From NCBI GenBank assembly GCA_963842335.1, contig CAWJGF010000010.1, forward strand, positions 496,001 through 560,000: a stretch of DNA of 64,000 nt. Direction: 5' to 3'. Every line of letters begins with the position of its first letter. Position 1 is the stretch's first letter. Below are positions 53,058-61,148 of the stretch, piece by piece. The notes below the pieces were generated by a model. The model saw nothing but the letters and a program-made list of their open reading frames with translations, searched no databases and was not told the origin of the DNA. This stretch comes from PALSA-600 sp963842335 (lineage in GTDB: Bacteria; Actinomycetota; Thermoleophilia; Gaiellales; Gaiellaceae). The position numbers and the translations under genes are program-made.

Positions 53058-53812
53058 GAAAAGGAGCGCTCAGCCCGCTCGGTGTCATTTCGCTCGTTCG
53101 CGAGGTACGCCGCGGCTCCGGCGACCCGCGTCCGATCGCAGTCGCAGGCGCACGCGAGCTCGTGCCGATCCTCGCCGGTGAGCTCCGTGCCGGCGGCGAC
53201 GTGCTGGCCGTGGTCGAGAACCGCGTCGAGGGCGCGGCCGCGCTCGTCTGGGTGGGGGCGCCGGACGAGGAGGCGCTCCGTGCCGCGTCGCACGCCGGCA
53301 TCCCGATCGTCGCTGTCAGTGAGGAGACGTCGATCCCGTACGTGTTCGCGTCGGCGATCGTCCATGTGCCTCCCGGCCAGGGATTTCCGGTCGACGAGAT
53401 CGCCCGTGCGCTCGCGCACGGGCTCGGCGAGAACGGCACGTCGCTGGCAGCGCGGTTGCCCGCGCTGCGCGGGGCTGTTTGCGACGACCTGATCGCTTCC
53501 TTCTCGAAGCGCAACGCACTGATCTCGGCAGCGATCTTCGTCCCGGGTGTCGATCTGCCGGTGCTGACGCTGAACGAGTTCCGTCTCGTTCTGCGGATCG
53601 GGCTCGCCCATGGCCAGCCGGTCGACGCGAGCCGCCTCGTCGAGTTGGCGGGCGTCGTCGGGGCGGGACTCGGCTTCCGCGCGGTCGCACGGGAACTGCT
53701 CGATCTCATCCCGGTGGCCGGCTGGGCCGTGAAGGGTGCCGTCGCCTACACGGGCACAAGGGCGATCGGCGAAGCCGCCGTGCGCTACTTCGCCGCCCGC
53801 ACCGAGCCGTAG
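53054..53812 (+). CDS. DUF697-type membrane-associated protein
   Basis: A 252-residue protein. The N-terminal part (about 1-120) resembles a P-loop-less Rossmann-like domain (GDVLAVVENRVEGAAALVW, GIPIVAVSEETSIPY). The C-terminal part has the DUF697 pattern of helices (FSKRNALISAAIFVPGVDLPVLTLNEFRL, RIGLAHGQPVD, FRAVARELLDLIPVAGWAVKG). DUF697 proteins are tied to GTPase or envelope stress functions; its role here is unknown. ATG 53054 overlaps the rodA stop, so it is co-transcribed with the cell-elongation genes. Confidence 0.72.
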   Translation: MRKGALSPLGVISLVREVRRGSGDPRPIAVAGARELVPILAGELRAGGDVLAVVENRVEGAAALVWVGAPDEEALRAASHAGIPIVAVSEETSIPYVFASAIVHVPPGQGFPVDEIARALAHGLGENGTSLAARLPALRGAVCDDLIASFSKRNALISAAIFVPGVDLPVLTLNEFRLVLRIGLAHGQPVDASRLVELAGVVGAGLGFRAVARELLDLIPVAGWAVKGAVAYTGTRAIGEAAVRYFAARTEP

Positions 53813-53854
53813 CCCGACCAGCCGTCCGGCCGACGAGGCCGCGTCGGACCCCTG

Positions 53855-53950
53855 TGGACGAGGAGCCGGCGTTTCGTGCGCGTGTTGCCGGCGTTTCGTG
53901 CGGGTGTCTGACACCGGACGTGGCCGCGCGGGCCGGTCCAACGTCGGCGG
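53855..53950. repeat. Dispersed palindrome-core repeat, copy 3
   Basis: The palindrome GGTGTCTGACACC at 53903-53915 is followed by CGGACGTGGCCGCGCGGGCC, matching the layout of copies at 11756 and 11891. It is preceded by a tandem of GCCGGCGTTTCGTGCG twice. It fills the gene-free spacer between the DUF697 gene and the small gene at 54013. Confidence 0.5.
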
Positions 53951-54012
53951 GAGGTCCGCTCCGTCCGGTCCAGGACCTAGGCTCACTGCATCGAAACGGA
54001 GGTGACGCGGGC

Positions 54013-54219
54013 ATGCCCCTGACCGGGAACCAGGAAGCACACGAGCTCTTGTTGATCGAAGAAGCCGACGCGTGGTTCGAGTACCTCGAGGCGACGCGCG
54101 GCCAGTCGGCCGTGCGCTACGTCGAGGTCGAGCCGTGGGCCTGGGCGCGGCTGTCACAGCGAATGCGGGCGATTCGCACTCGCCGCTCGAAGCTCCGGCC
54201 CGCCGCCGAAGCGGCGTAG
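54013..54219 (+). CDS. Small conserved-looking hypothetical protein (68 aa)
   Basis: A 68-residue protein with HELLLIEEADAWFEYLEATRGQ, then VEPWAWARLSQRMRAIRTRRS. ATG 54013, preceded by GGAGG ten bases upstream. The acidic start and basic end suggest a small helical protein; I do not recognise it. It stands between the repeat and the RNase E/G gene, possibly as the first gene of that transcript. Confidence 0.6.
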   Translation: MPLTGNQEAHELLLIEEADAWFEYLEATRGQSAVRYVEVEPWAWARLSQRMRAIRTRRSKLRPAAEAA

Positions 54220-54332
54220 AGGCTGCTGATACCCTGAGGGAAGGCCTATGCCAAGGCTTTTCCACCCAAACCGCGACGCGCGCCCGTCACATACGGCGCG
54301 GCTGCGCGCGCGCCCATCACAGGAGAGATCGT

Positions 54333-57309
54333 TTGCCACTGCCCTGGTTCCGGCGCAAACCGCCGGAAGAGAAGGCGCCGTCTTCGGCTGCCACGGAAGT
54401 CCCGCACGTTGAACCGCTGACCGTCGAAGAGCCTGCCGAAGTGCAGGCCACCGGCGGACAACTGAGCCCCACCGATCCAAACGCACCGAAGAAGCGTCGC
54501 CGCGGAACGCGCGGCGGACGCAACCGGAAGAAGAAGCCGGTCGACGGTGCGGCTCCCACGGCGGCGGACGCCGCCCCGAGCGAGCGCAACGCCGCCGGAC
54601 GCACCGCGCCCGACCGTAAGCCGGCGGAGAAGAAGACGACCGAGCGGAAGCCCCGCGAGCGCTCGTCCCAGCCCACCCGCCGCCGCCAGACGCCGAAGCG
54701 CGCCCCACTGCCGAAGGCGAAGCGCGAGCTGCTCGTCTCGGTCGACGCCGGCGAGAAGCGCGTCGCCGTCCTCGAGGACGACAAGGTCGCCGAGGTCTAT
54801 CTCGAGCGCCCCGAACGTCGCTCGATCGCCGGGAACATCTATCTCGGTGTCGTCGACAACGTCCTGCCCGGGATGGAAGCCGCATTCGTCGAGATCGGCC
54901 TCGAGAAGAACGGGTTCCTCTTCGTCGACGAGATCGTCGGCCCCGAACTCGAAGGCCGCAAAGGCGCGCGCAAGATCCAGGATCTGATCCAGCGCGGCCA
55001 GAACGTCCTCGTTCAGGCGGTCAAGGATCCCATGAAGACGAAGGGCGCCCGGCTCACCACCGAGATCTCGCTGCCCGGCCGCTTCGTCGTCTACGTCCCG
55101 CACGGTGAGGGGCTCGGCGTGTCGCGCCGGCTCGAGGACGAGGAACGGAACCGCCTGAAGGCGATCCTGAAGGAGTACGCACCGAAGAAGGGCGGCGTGA
55201 TCGTCCGGACCGCGGCGGAAGGAGCGTCGGCCGAGGACATCGAGCGCGACCTCGACTTCCTGCAACGCCTCTGGAAATCGATCGAGGCGAAGGCGAAGGA
55301 GTCGACCGCCCCGTCACTGATCTACCAGGAAGCCGAGTTGCCCCTCCGGGTCGTGCGCGACCTGTTCACGGGCGACTTCGAGCGGCTGCTCGTCGACCAC
55401 GACCGCACCTACAAGCGTATCGTCGGCTACCTGAAGAAGACCTCGCCGCACATGGCCGAGCGGGTGACGCGGTACAAGGAGCGCGAGCCGCTGATGGAGG
55501 TCTTCGGTGTCGAGCAGGAGATCCGCTCGACCCTCGGCCGCCGGGTCGATCTCCCTTCGGGCGGCTACCTGATCTTCGACTACGCCGAGGCGTTCACCGT
55601 CATCGACGTGAACACCGGCCGCTTCGTCGGGTCGCGCTCGAAGAAGTCTGGCGCCCGCCTCGAGGACACGATCACGAAGAACAACCTCGAAGCCGTGAAG
55701 GAAGTCGTGCGGCAACTGCGCCTGCGCGATGTGGGCGGCATCATCGTCATCGATTTCATCGACATGGCGAGCCCGAAGAACCGCGCCGCCGTCGAGGAGG
55801 CTCTCGGCGCTGAGCTCGAACGCGACCGGACGAAGACGTATGTCGTCGAGATCTCGCCCCTCGGTCTCGTCGAGATGACCCGCCAGAACGTCACCGACGG
55901 CCCACGCGAGGTCATGACGAAGAAATGCCCCACCTGCGGCGGCGACGGAATCGTCATCTCCGAGCACACCGCGGCGGTCGACATCGAGCGCCGGCTGCGG
56001 ATGCTGCCCACTCCGGGCTCCCGCTCGAAGGCCTTCAAGGTCGAGGTCGCGGCGAAGGTCGCGAGCCTCGTCGTCGGCCCCGGCGCTTCCCGCCTGCGCG
56101 AGTTGGAGGAGACGACGAAGCGCGTCTTCTTCCTCGTCGGCAGGGACGGCGAGCATCTCGACCATTTCAAGGTGCTCGAACAGGGCACGCTCGAGAAGGT
56201 CGCGCCGAAGGTTCCCGTCGAAGTCGGGCAGGAGCTCGAGCTGAAACTGGGCGAGGTCGGCCTCTACGACGCGCATGCCGGAGTGGCGAAGGTCGACGAC
56301 ATCGATGTCGTTGTCGGCGACGCCGCAACGCTTGTCGGCAAGAAGGTGAAGGCGCGGATCACCGCGATCACCGAGGGCATGGCGTGGGCCGAGTTGCTCT
56401 CACCGGTGACGGCGGGAGACGACCCGTTGACCGCGGAGGGCGAGGCAGAGAAGCCGACCCGCGCCAGGCGCTCGACCACGAAGAAGGCCGCCGACGCGAC
56501 CGGCGAGCCGGTCGACGAGCTCGAGGATGACGACGAAGCCGATCGTGGACTGGAGGACGACGAGCCGGAAACGGGCGAGGCCGAGACCGACCCGGAGGCC
56601 GAGGCGACCGTCGACGGCGACGGCCTTGCGACTCCTGCGAAGAAGCGCACCCGACGCGGGACGCGCGGCGGGCGCAACCGCAAGAAGCCGGCCCGGATAG
56701 GAGCGGCAGCTGGGTCACCCGCTGCGAACGGCACAGAGCCTGTACCGACGGAGCCTGCAACGATCGAGCCCTCTGCACGGGCCGAGCGAGCAGAACCGCC
56801 CGCGCCGTCGGAGCCCGGCGCTGCCGCTGCAACCGACGTGGAGACCGAGGCAGGGCCGAGCGCAAGCGAAGCCGAGGAAGCCGCCCCCGAGCCGCGCGCC
56901 GGAGGGCCCGTGATCCATGTCCCCGGCCGAGAGCTCAACGACGACGAAGCCGCCGACGACGGCGACTCTCCGACGGCGCCTGCGAAGAAGCGCACACGGC
57001 GCGGCTCGCGCGGCGGGAAGAACCGCCGCAAGAAGCCGGCGGTCGCAGGCGAGGCAACGGCGACTGGGACTCTCGAAGCGACTGGAATACCGGCGGCTGC
57101 GGTGGACGCGGCCGAGTCCTCCGAGGCGCGGGCCGAGCCGGACGGTGCGGTTGAGTCCGAGGATCACCAGCCCGAACCTGGGCCCGAGCCGGAAGCGAAG
57201 CCCGCCGTGGAGCCGGAACCGGAGCCAGCCGGAGCCCGAGGCGGCCTCCGAGAACGGCGACGGCGAGTGGACGTACACGCCGATGTCGCAGTGGGGGGAC
57301 TCGAACTAG
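54333..57309 (+). CDS. rng: Ribonuclease E/G (one frameshift near the C-terminus)
   Basis: An about 991-residue endoribonuclease for rRNA and mRNA processing. After a disordered N-terminal region (1-125) come the S1/catalytic domains: GNIYLGVVDNVLPGMEAAFVEIG, D425 in VIDVNTGRFVG, D474 in VIVIDFIDMASP, and the Zn-link C532/C535 in KKCPTCGGDG. Arg/Gly-rich motifs (KKRRRGTRGGRNRKKKP near 50-69, and KKRTRRGTRGGRNRKKP near 768-788 and 883-903) recur three times. A frame change near 57220 restores the C-terminus EWTYTPMSQWGDSN and stop 57309. TTG 54333 has a good AGGAGA site upstream. Confidence 0.88.
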
Positions 57310-57425
57310 AGTTCACGCGGGCACGGCAACGGCATCCGCCAGTCGCTACACTGCGGCGATTCGCGGGCCCTGCCTGCGATTTTCCACGCTCTACAACTTT
57401 TAGCGCTCTACAACCTTTCACACCT

Positions 57426-57980
57426 ATGGACTACGCAATCATCCGTTTGGGCGGCAAGCAATATCGCGTTCGCGAGGGCGAGTATCTCGTCGTGGACCGG
57501 CTCAAGACGGAGGCCGGCCAGAGCTTCTCGCCCGACGTCCTGCTCGGCGACGACGGCGTGAAGGTGACCGCGACCGTGCTGGCGCACGAGCGCGGCCCGA
57601 AGATCCTGATCGGCAAGTACCGCAAGCGCACGGGCTACAAGCGCCATAACGGATTCCGCGCAGCAACCTCGCGCGTCGAGATCTCCCTCGGTGCTCCGAA
57701 GAGCGCTGCCGCGAAGAAGGCCGCGCCGAAGCAGACCGAGGTGGCCACGCCCGAGCCTGCGGAAGCGCCCACCGCGCCCGCCGCCGAAGCCGACGACCAC
57801 GTGAAGGGCATGCCCTCCGGCTACGAGGAGCTCACGGTGGCGGCGGTGTCCGACGGTGCGAAGACCTGGAACCGCCCCATGCTTGAGGCGGCTCTCGAAT
57901 ACGAGCAGGTTCACGCGGCGCGCAAGGGCGCGATCTCGGCACTCCAGTCGGCACTGAAAGCAAAGGAGGAGGACGCGTAA
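57426..57980 (+). CDS. rplU: Large ribosomal subunit protein bL21 with C-terminal extension
   Basis: A 184-residue protein. Residues 1-90 are bL21 (YAIIRLGGKQYRVREGEYLVV, GPKILIGKYRKRTGYKRHNGFR). The usual length is about 103. An Ala/Pro/Glu linker (about 91-124) leads to a helical tail of about 60 residues (MPSGYEELTVAAVSDGAKTW, RPMLEAALEYEQVHAARKG). The tail probably lies on the ribosome surface; its role is unknown. ATG 57426; rpmA begins at the base after the stop. Confidence 0.94.
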   Translation: MDYAIIRLGGKQYRVREGEYLVVDRLKTEAGQSFSPDVLLGDDGVKVTATVLAHERGPKILIGKYRKRTGYKRHNGFRAATSRVEISLGAPKSAAAKKAAPKQTEVATPEPAEAPTAPAAEADDHVKGMPSGYEELTVAAVSDGAKTWNRPMLEAALEYEQVHAARKGAISALQSALKAKEEDA

Positions 57981-58247
57981 ATGGCACACAAGAAGGGCCT
58001 CGGCTCCTCCAAGAACGGTCGCGACTCAAATCCGAAGTACCTCGGCGTGAAGATGTTCGGCGGCCAGGAAGCGGTCGCCGGGAACATCATCGTCCGCCAG
58101 CGCGGCACGCGGTTTCGCCCCGGCCCGGGCACGATGATCGGCCGCGACCACACGATCTTTGCGAACCGCCCCGGCACGATCGCGTTTCGCACGAGTGGCG
58201 AACGGCGTTTCGTCTCGGTCGAAGAGTCGACCGATTCTGCCGCCTAA
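57981..58247 (+). CDS. rpmA: Large ribosomal subunit protein bL27
   Basis: An 88-residue bL27, found near the peptidyl-transferase centre. It starts MAHKKGLGSSKNGRDSNPKY and has GNIIVRQRGTRFRPGPG. Length is normal and the start follows the rplU stop directly, so the two genes are translated together. Obg follows 52 bases later. Confidence 0.97.
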   Translation: MAHKKGLGSSKNGRDSNPKYLGVKMFGGQEAVAGNIIVRQRGTRFRPGPGTMIGRDHTIFANRPGTIAFRTSGERRFVSVEESTDSAA

Positions 58248-58299
58248 AACCGGGACCGCCTAGAACCGCCGCAATCCAGTCGGCGCTACGGTTCGCGCG

Positions 58300-59487
58300 A
58301 TGTCGATGTTCAGCGATCGTGTACGGCTGCACGTCGTTGCCGGCAAGGGTGGTGACGGAGGGCTCAGCTTCCGCCGCGAGAAGTTCGTGCCGAAAGGCGG
58401 CCCGGACGGCGGCGACGGTGGCGACGGTGGCGACGTCGTGCTCGTCGCGGACCCGTCGCTGCGCGACCTCTCCGGTCTGCAGCGGCGCAAATGGATCAAG
58501 GCGACGCGCGGCCAGAACGGCACGGGTGCTCGCAAGCACGGCGCCGACGGCGAGGATGTCGAACTGCACGTTCCCGTCGGCACCCAGGTGTTCGCGGACG
58601 ACGGCGGCTTGGTCGCCGATCTCGTCCACGCAGGCGCCAGGCTCGTGCTTGCGAAGGGCGGCCGCGGCGGCCGGGGCAACGCGCGCTTCGTCTCGTCGAC
58701 TCGCCAGGTCCCGCGGTTCGCGGAGGTCGGGCCTCCGGGCGACGAGCGCGACGTCGAGTTGCACCTCAAGCTTCTCGCCGACGCGGCGCTCGTCGGCTTG
58801 CCGAACGCTGGGAAGTCGTCGCTGATCTCCCGCATCTCGAATGCGCGGCCGAAGGTTGCGAGCTATCCGTTCACGACGCTCCAGCCCGTGCTCGGCACGG
58901 TGGAGGCGCCAGACGGGCGGCAACTGGTGATCGCCGACGTGCCGGGGCTGATCGAGGGCGCGAGCGAAGGCGTTGGCCTCGGCCACGAGTTCCTCGCCCA
59001 TCTCGAACGTGCGCGCATGCTCATCCACGTGATCGACTCAGCCGAGCCGATCGAGGAGCAGTGGCGGACGATCGACGCCGAGCTCGGCGCGTACGGCGAA
59101 GGCATCGACGAGCTGCCACAGATCGTCGTCCTGAACAAGATCGACATCGCGCCCGGCCCTGAGCTCTCGATCGACGATCCGCGCGTGATCGCGATCTTTC
59201 GCCTCTCGTGCGCGACCGGCGAAGGGCTCGATGAGTTTCGCCGCCGTCTGTTCGCGCTCGTCCCCGAGGCCGAGCCGCACGAGCGTGGGGAGGACGAGCT
59301 CGCCGATTTCCTCGTTTACCGCCCGCAGCCAAAGGCGCGCGGCTGGCGCTTGCTGCGCACCGAAGGTGGGTTCAAGGTGCTCGGCACGCCGCCGTCGGAG
59401 GCCGAGCTCGAGCGTGCCCTGCGCGCAGCGGGCGCCAAGGACGGGGCGACGGTGGAGCTCGGCGACGAGGAGTTCGAGCTCGCCTGA
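58300..59487 (+). CDS. obg: GTPase Obg/CgtA
   Basis: A 395-residue ribosome-assembly and stress GTPase. The Gly-rich Obg fold covers about 1-158 (GGDGGLSFRREKFVPKGGPDG, GRGGRGNARF). The G domain has G1 GLPNAGKSSLIS, switch VASYPFTTLQPVLG, G3 DVPGLIEGA and G4 LNKID. A C-terminal OCT domain ends the protein. ATG 58300, with ATG 58306 also possible. The stop overlaps the nadD start (TGATGA). Confidence 0.96.
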   Translation: MSMFSDRVRLHVVAGKGGDGGLSFRREKFVPKGGPDGGDGGDGGDVVLVADPSLRDLSGLQRRKWIKATRGQNGTGARKHGADGEDVELHVPVGTQVFADDGGLVADLVHAGARLVLAKGGRGGRGNARFVSSTRQVPRFAEVGPPGDERDVELHLKLLADAALVGLPNAGKSSLISRISNARPKVASYPFTTLQPVLGTVEAPDGRQLVIADVPGLIEGASEGVGLGHEFLAHLERARMLIHVIDSAEPIEEQWRTIDAELGAYGEGIDELPQIVVLNKIDIAPGPELSIDDPRVIAIFRLSCATGEGLDEFRRRLFALVPEAEPHERGEDELADFLVYRPQPKARGWRLLRTEGGFKVLGTPPSEAELERALRAAGAKDGATVELGDEEFELA

Positions 59488-60041
59488 TGATCGGCCTCTA
59501 CGGCGGATCGTTCGATCCGCCGCATCGCGGCCACGTCGAGCTGGCGCGCCGCGCGAAGGAAGAACTAGGCCTCCAGCGCCTCGTCGTGCTCGTCTCGGCC
59601 GACCCTGGTCACAAACGTGTCGAGACCCCGGCCGACATCCGGCTCCGTCTCGCCCGCGCGGCCTTCCCGGGCGACGAGGTGGTGCTCGACGAGCACGCCC
59701 GCACTGTCGACACGTTGCGAGCCCACCCCGAATGGAGCGACACGATCTTCCTGATCGGCGCCGACCAGTTTTGCGACTTCCTGTCGTGGAAGGAGCCGAA
59801 CGAGGTGCTCGAGCAGACGCGAATCGCTGTTGCGACCCGCCCCGGCTTCCCGCGCGAGCGCCTCGACTGGGTGCTCGGGCAGCTCGAGGCGCCCGAGCGG
59901 GTCTCGTTCTTCGAGATCGAGCCGACACCGATTGCCTCTCGTGAGCTTCGCGACCGCCTCGCGGCGGGCAAGGGAGCCGGCGACGATGTGCCGGCGGCGG
60001 TGGCAGAACTGATCGGGGCGGAATCGCTGTATCGACAGTAA
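59487..60041 (+). CDS. nadD: Nicotinate-nucleotide adenylyltransferase
   Basis: A 184-residue NadD for NAD synthesis. The nucleotidyltransferase start is GLYGGSFDPPHRGHVELAR (HxGH at about 12-15), with LIGADQFCDFLSWKE and the C-terminal ISSTxIR-like PIASRELRDRL. Length is normal. ATG 59487 overlaps the obg stop. rsfS follows 22 bases later in the common obg-nadD-rsfS order. Confidence 0.93.
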   Translation: MIGLYGGSFDPPHRGHVELARRAKEELGLQRLVVLVSADPGHKRVETPADIRLRLARAAFPGDEVVLDEHARTVDTLRAHPEWSDTIFLIGADQFCDFLSWKEPNEVLEQTRIAVATRPGFPRERLDWVLGQLEAPERVSFFEIEPTPIASRELRDRLAAGKGAGDDVPAAVAELIGAESLYRQ

Positions 60042-60063
60042 ATCCCGGTACAATTCCGGTCGT

Positions 60064-60420
60064 TTGAGTCCCATTGAACAAGCACGCCGGATCGCGGCGC
60101 TCGTCCAGGAGAAGCTCGCCCGCGACGTGGTCATCCTCGACATGCGCCCGGTGTGCGCCTACACCGACTTCTTCGTCGTGTGCACCGGCGGCAACCCGCG
60201 CCAGGTGAAATCGATCTGGGACGAGGTGCACGTGCGGCTGAAGAACGAGGACGCATTGATCCCGCGCTCGACCGAGGGCGGAACCGAGGCAACGTGGATC
60301 ATCGGCGACTACATCGACGTCGTGGTGCACGTCTTCACCCCGGAAGCGCGCGAGTTCTACCGCCTCGAGGACCTGTGGGACGACGTCCCGCACGAGTCCG
60401 TCGAAGCAGCCACGGCCTAA
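60064..60420 (+). CDS. rsfS: Ribosomal silencing factor RsfS
   Basis: A 118-residue RsfS/iojap protein that binds uL14 and blocks subunit joining in starvation. It has VVILDMRPVCAYTDFFVVCTGGNPRQVKSI and HVFTPEAREFYRLEDLWDDV. TTG 60064 is the natural start; no ATG lies nearby. Last gene of the rplU-to-rsfS cluster. Confidence 0.94.
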   Translation: MSPIEQARRIAALVQEKLARDVVILDMRPVCAYTDFFVVCTGGNPRQVKSIWDEVHVRLKNEDALIPRSTEGGTEATWIIGDYIDVVVHVFTPEAREFYRLEDLWDDVPHESVEAATA

Positions 60421-60479
60421 ACGGACCTGTCGCCTTGCCGGGCAACGGTTCGTCCGGTACGGCGAGTAGAGTGTTGTCC

Positions 60480-60989
60480 ATGTTGACGACGAATCAGAAG
60501 GGCGCGGTCGCCGAGGCTGCCATCACGAAGGCTGCGCTCGAAGTCGGCTATGACGTCTATCGACCGGCGATCGAGGGCGGCAGATACGACTTGATTTTTG
60601 ACGCCGGGGAGCAACTCCTCCGCGTTCAGTGCAAGTGGGCGCCGTTACACGGCGACGTGGTGATCATCCGTTCGTACTCGACTCGACGCGCTCGCAGCGG
60701 TCTTCTCCGTCGACCGTATGTTCACGGTGAATTCGACGCGCTTGCAGCGTACTGTCCCGACCTCGAACGTTGCTATTTCATCCCCTATGAGTCGGTCGAC
60801 GGGGCGCAGCAAATCTGTCTTCGGATTGCACCGGCGAAGAACAATCAGCGGTCTGGGATCAGGGTGGCGAGGGACTACGAATTCGGCGCTAAACTGCCAC
60901 AACGAAGGCTGGGGCCCATAGCTCAGCTGGGAGAGCGCCGCCATGGCATGGCGGAGGTCGTCGGTTCGAGCCCGACTGGGTCCACCTGA
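60480..60989 (+). CDS. PD-(D/E)XK endonuclease-like protein ending in the tRNA-Ala gene
   Basis: A 169-residue protein like the group I intron-associated PD-(D/E)XK endonucleases (I-Ssp6803I type). Start MLTTNQKGAVAEAAITKAAL, then RYDLIF (Asp37) and RVQCKW (Gln50, Lys52), with Glu12 as the fourth conserved residue; IAPAKNNQRSGIRVARDYEFG ends the enzyme part. The frame then runs without a stop through all of tRNA-Ala (residues 145-169, GPIAQLGERRHGMAEVVGSS...) to TGA 60989. A TAGAGT -10-like box ends 8 bases before the ATG, pointing to a leaderless mRNA. No group I intron is visible. It may be a homing-type gene that settled by the tRNA. Confidence 0.85.
   Translation: MLTTNQKGAVAEAAITKAALEVGYDVYRPAIEGGRYDLIFDAGEQLLRVQCKWAPLHGDVVIIRSYSTRRARSGLLRRPYVHGEFDALAAYCPDLERCYFIPYESVDGAQQICLRIAPAKNNQRSGIRVARDYEFGAKLPQRRLGPIAQLGERRHGMAEVVGSSPTGST
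60912..60984 (+). tRNA. tRNA-Ala (anticodon GGC)
   Basis: Acceptor GGGCCCA with TGGGTCC, anticodon stem CCGCC/GGCGG around ATGGCAT (anticodon GGC) and T-arm TCGGTTCGAGCCCGA. The whole gene overlaps the 3' end of the endonuclease-like reading frame. It ends ACC with no complete CCA. Confidence 0.94.
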
Positions 60990-61034
60990 TTCACTCCACG
61001 TAGGCATCAGCGCCGATCGACCAAGGAGCGGGAC

Positions 61035-61148
61035 ATGCGCGAAAGGTTCATCTCAATCGAAAAGGGCTTCACGACCTATTCGGAGGGTATGAACCTTGTT
61101 GCACCGCACGCTCAACCTTGGGATCCTGGCGCATGTAGACGCCGGTAA
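61035..61148 (+). CDS. Upstream ORF overlapping the ribosome-protection gene (37 aa)
   Basis: ATG 61035 is preceded by an excellent AAGGAG site and starts MRERFISIEKGFTTYSEGMN; it ends TAA 61148, 50 bases inside the next gene in another frame. The ribosome-binding site of the next gene (GGAGGG, 61082-61087) lies within it. The layout suggests a leader peptide whose translation controls the ribosome-protection gene. It is not a known family. Confidence 0.5.
   Translation: MRERFISIEKGFTTYSEGMNLVAPHAQPWDPGACRRR

Noticed and set aside
54072..57980. One long frame that reads as an RNase E/G-L21 fusion protein
   Set aside because: The join is through nonconserved sequence, another frame gives a natural RNase C-terminus and stop at 57309, and L21 has its own ATG. 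An indel near 57220 explains it.
60480..60984. Group I intron around tRNA-Ala
   Set aside because: The tRNA is uninterrupted and no intron core sequences are visible.
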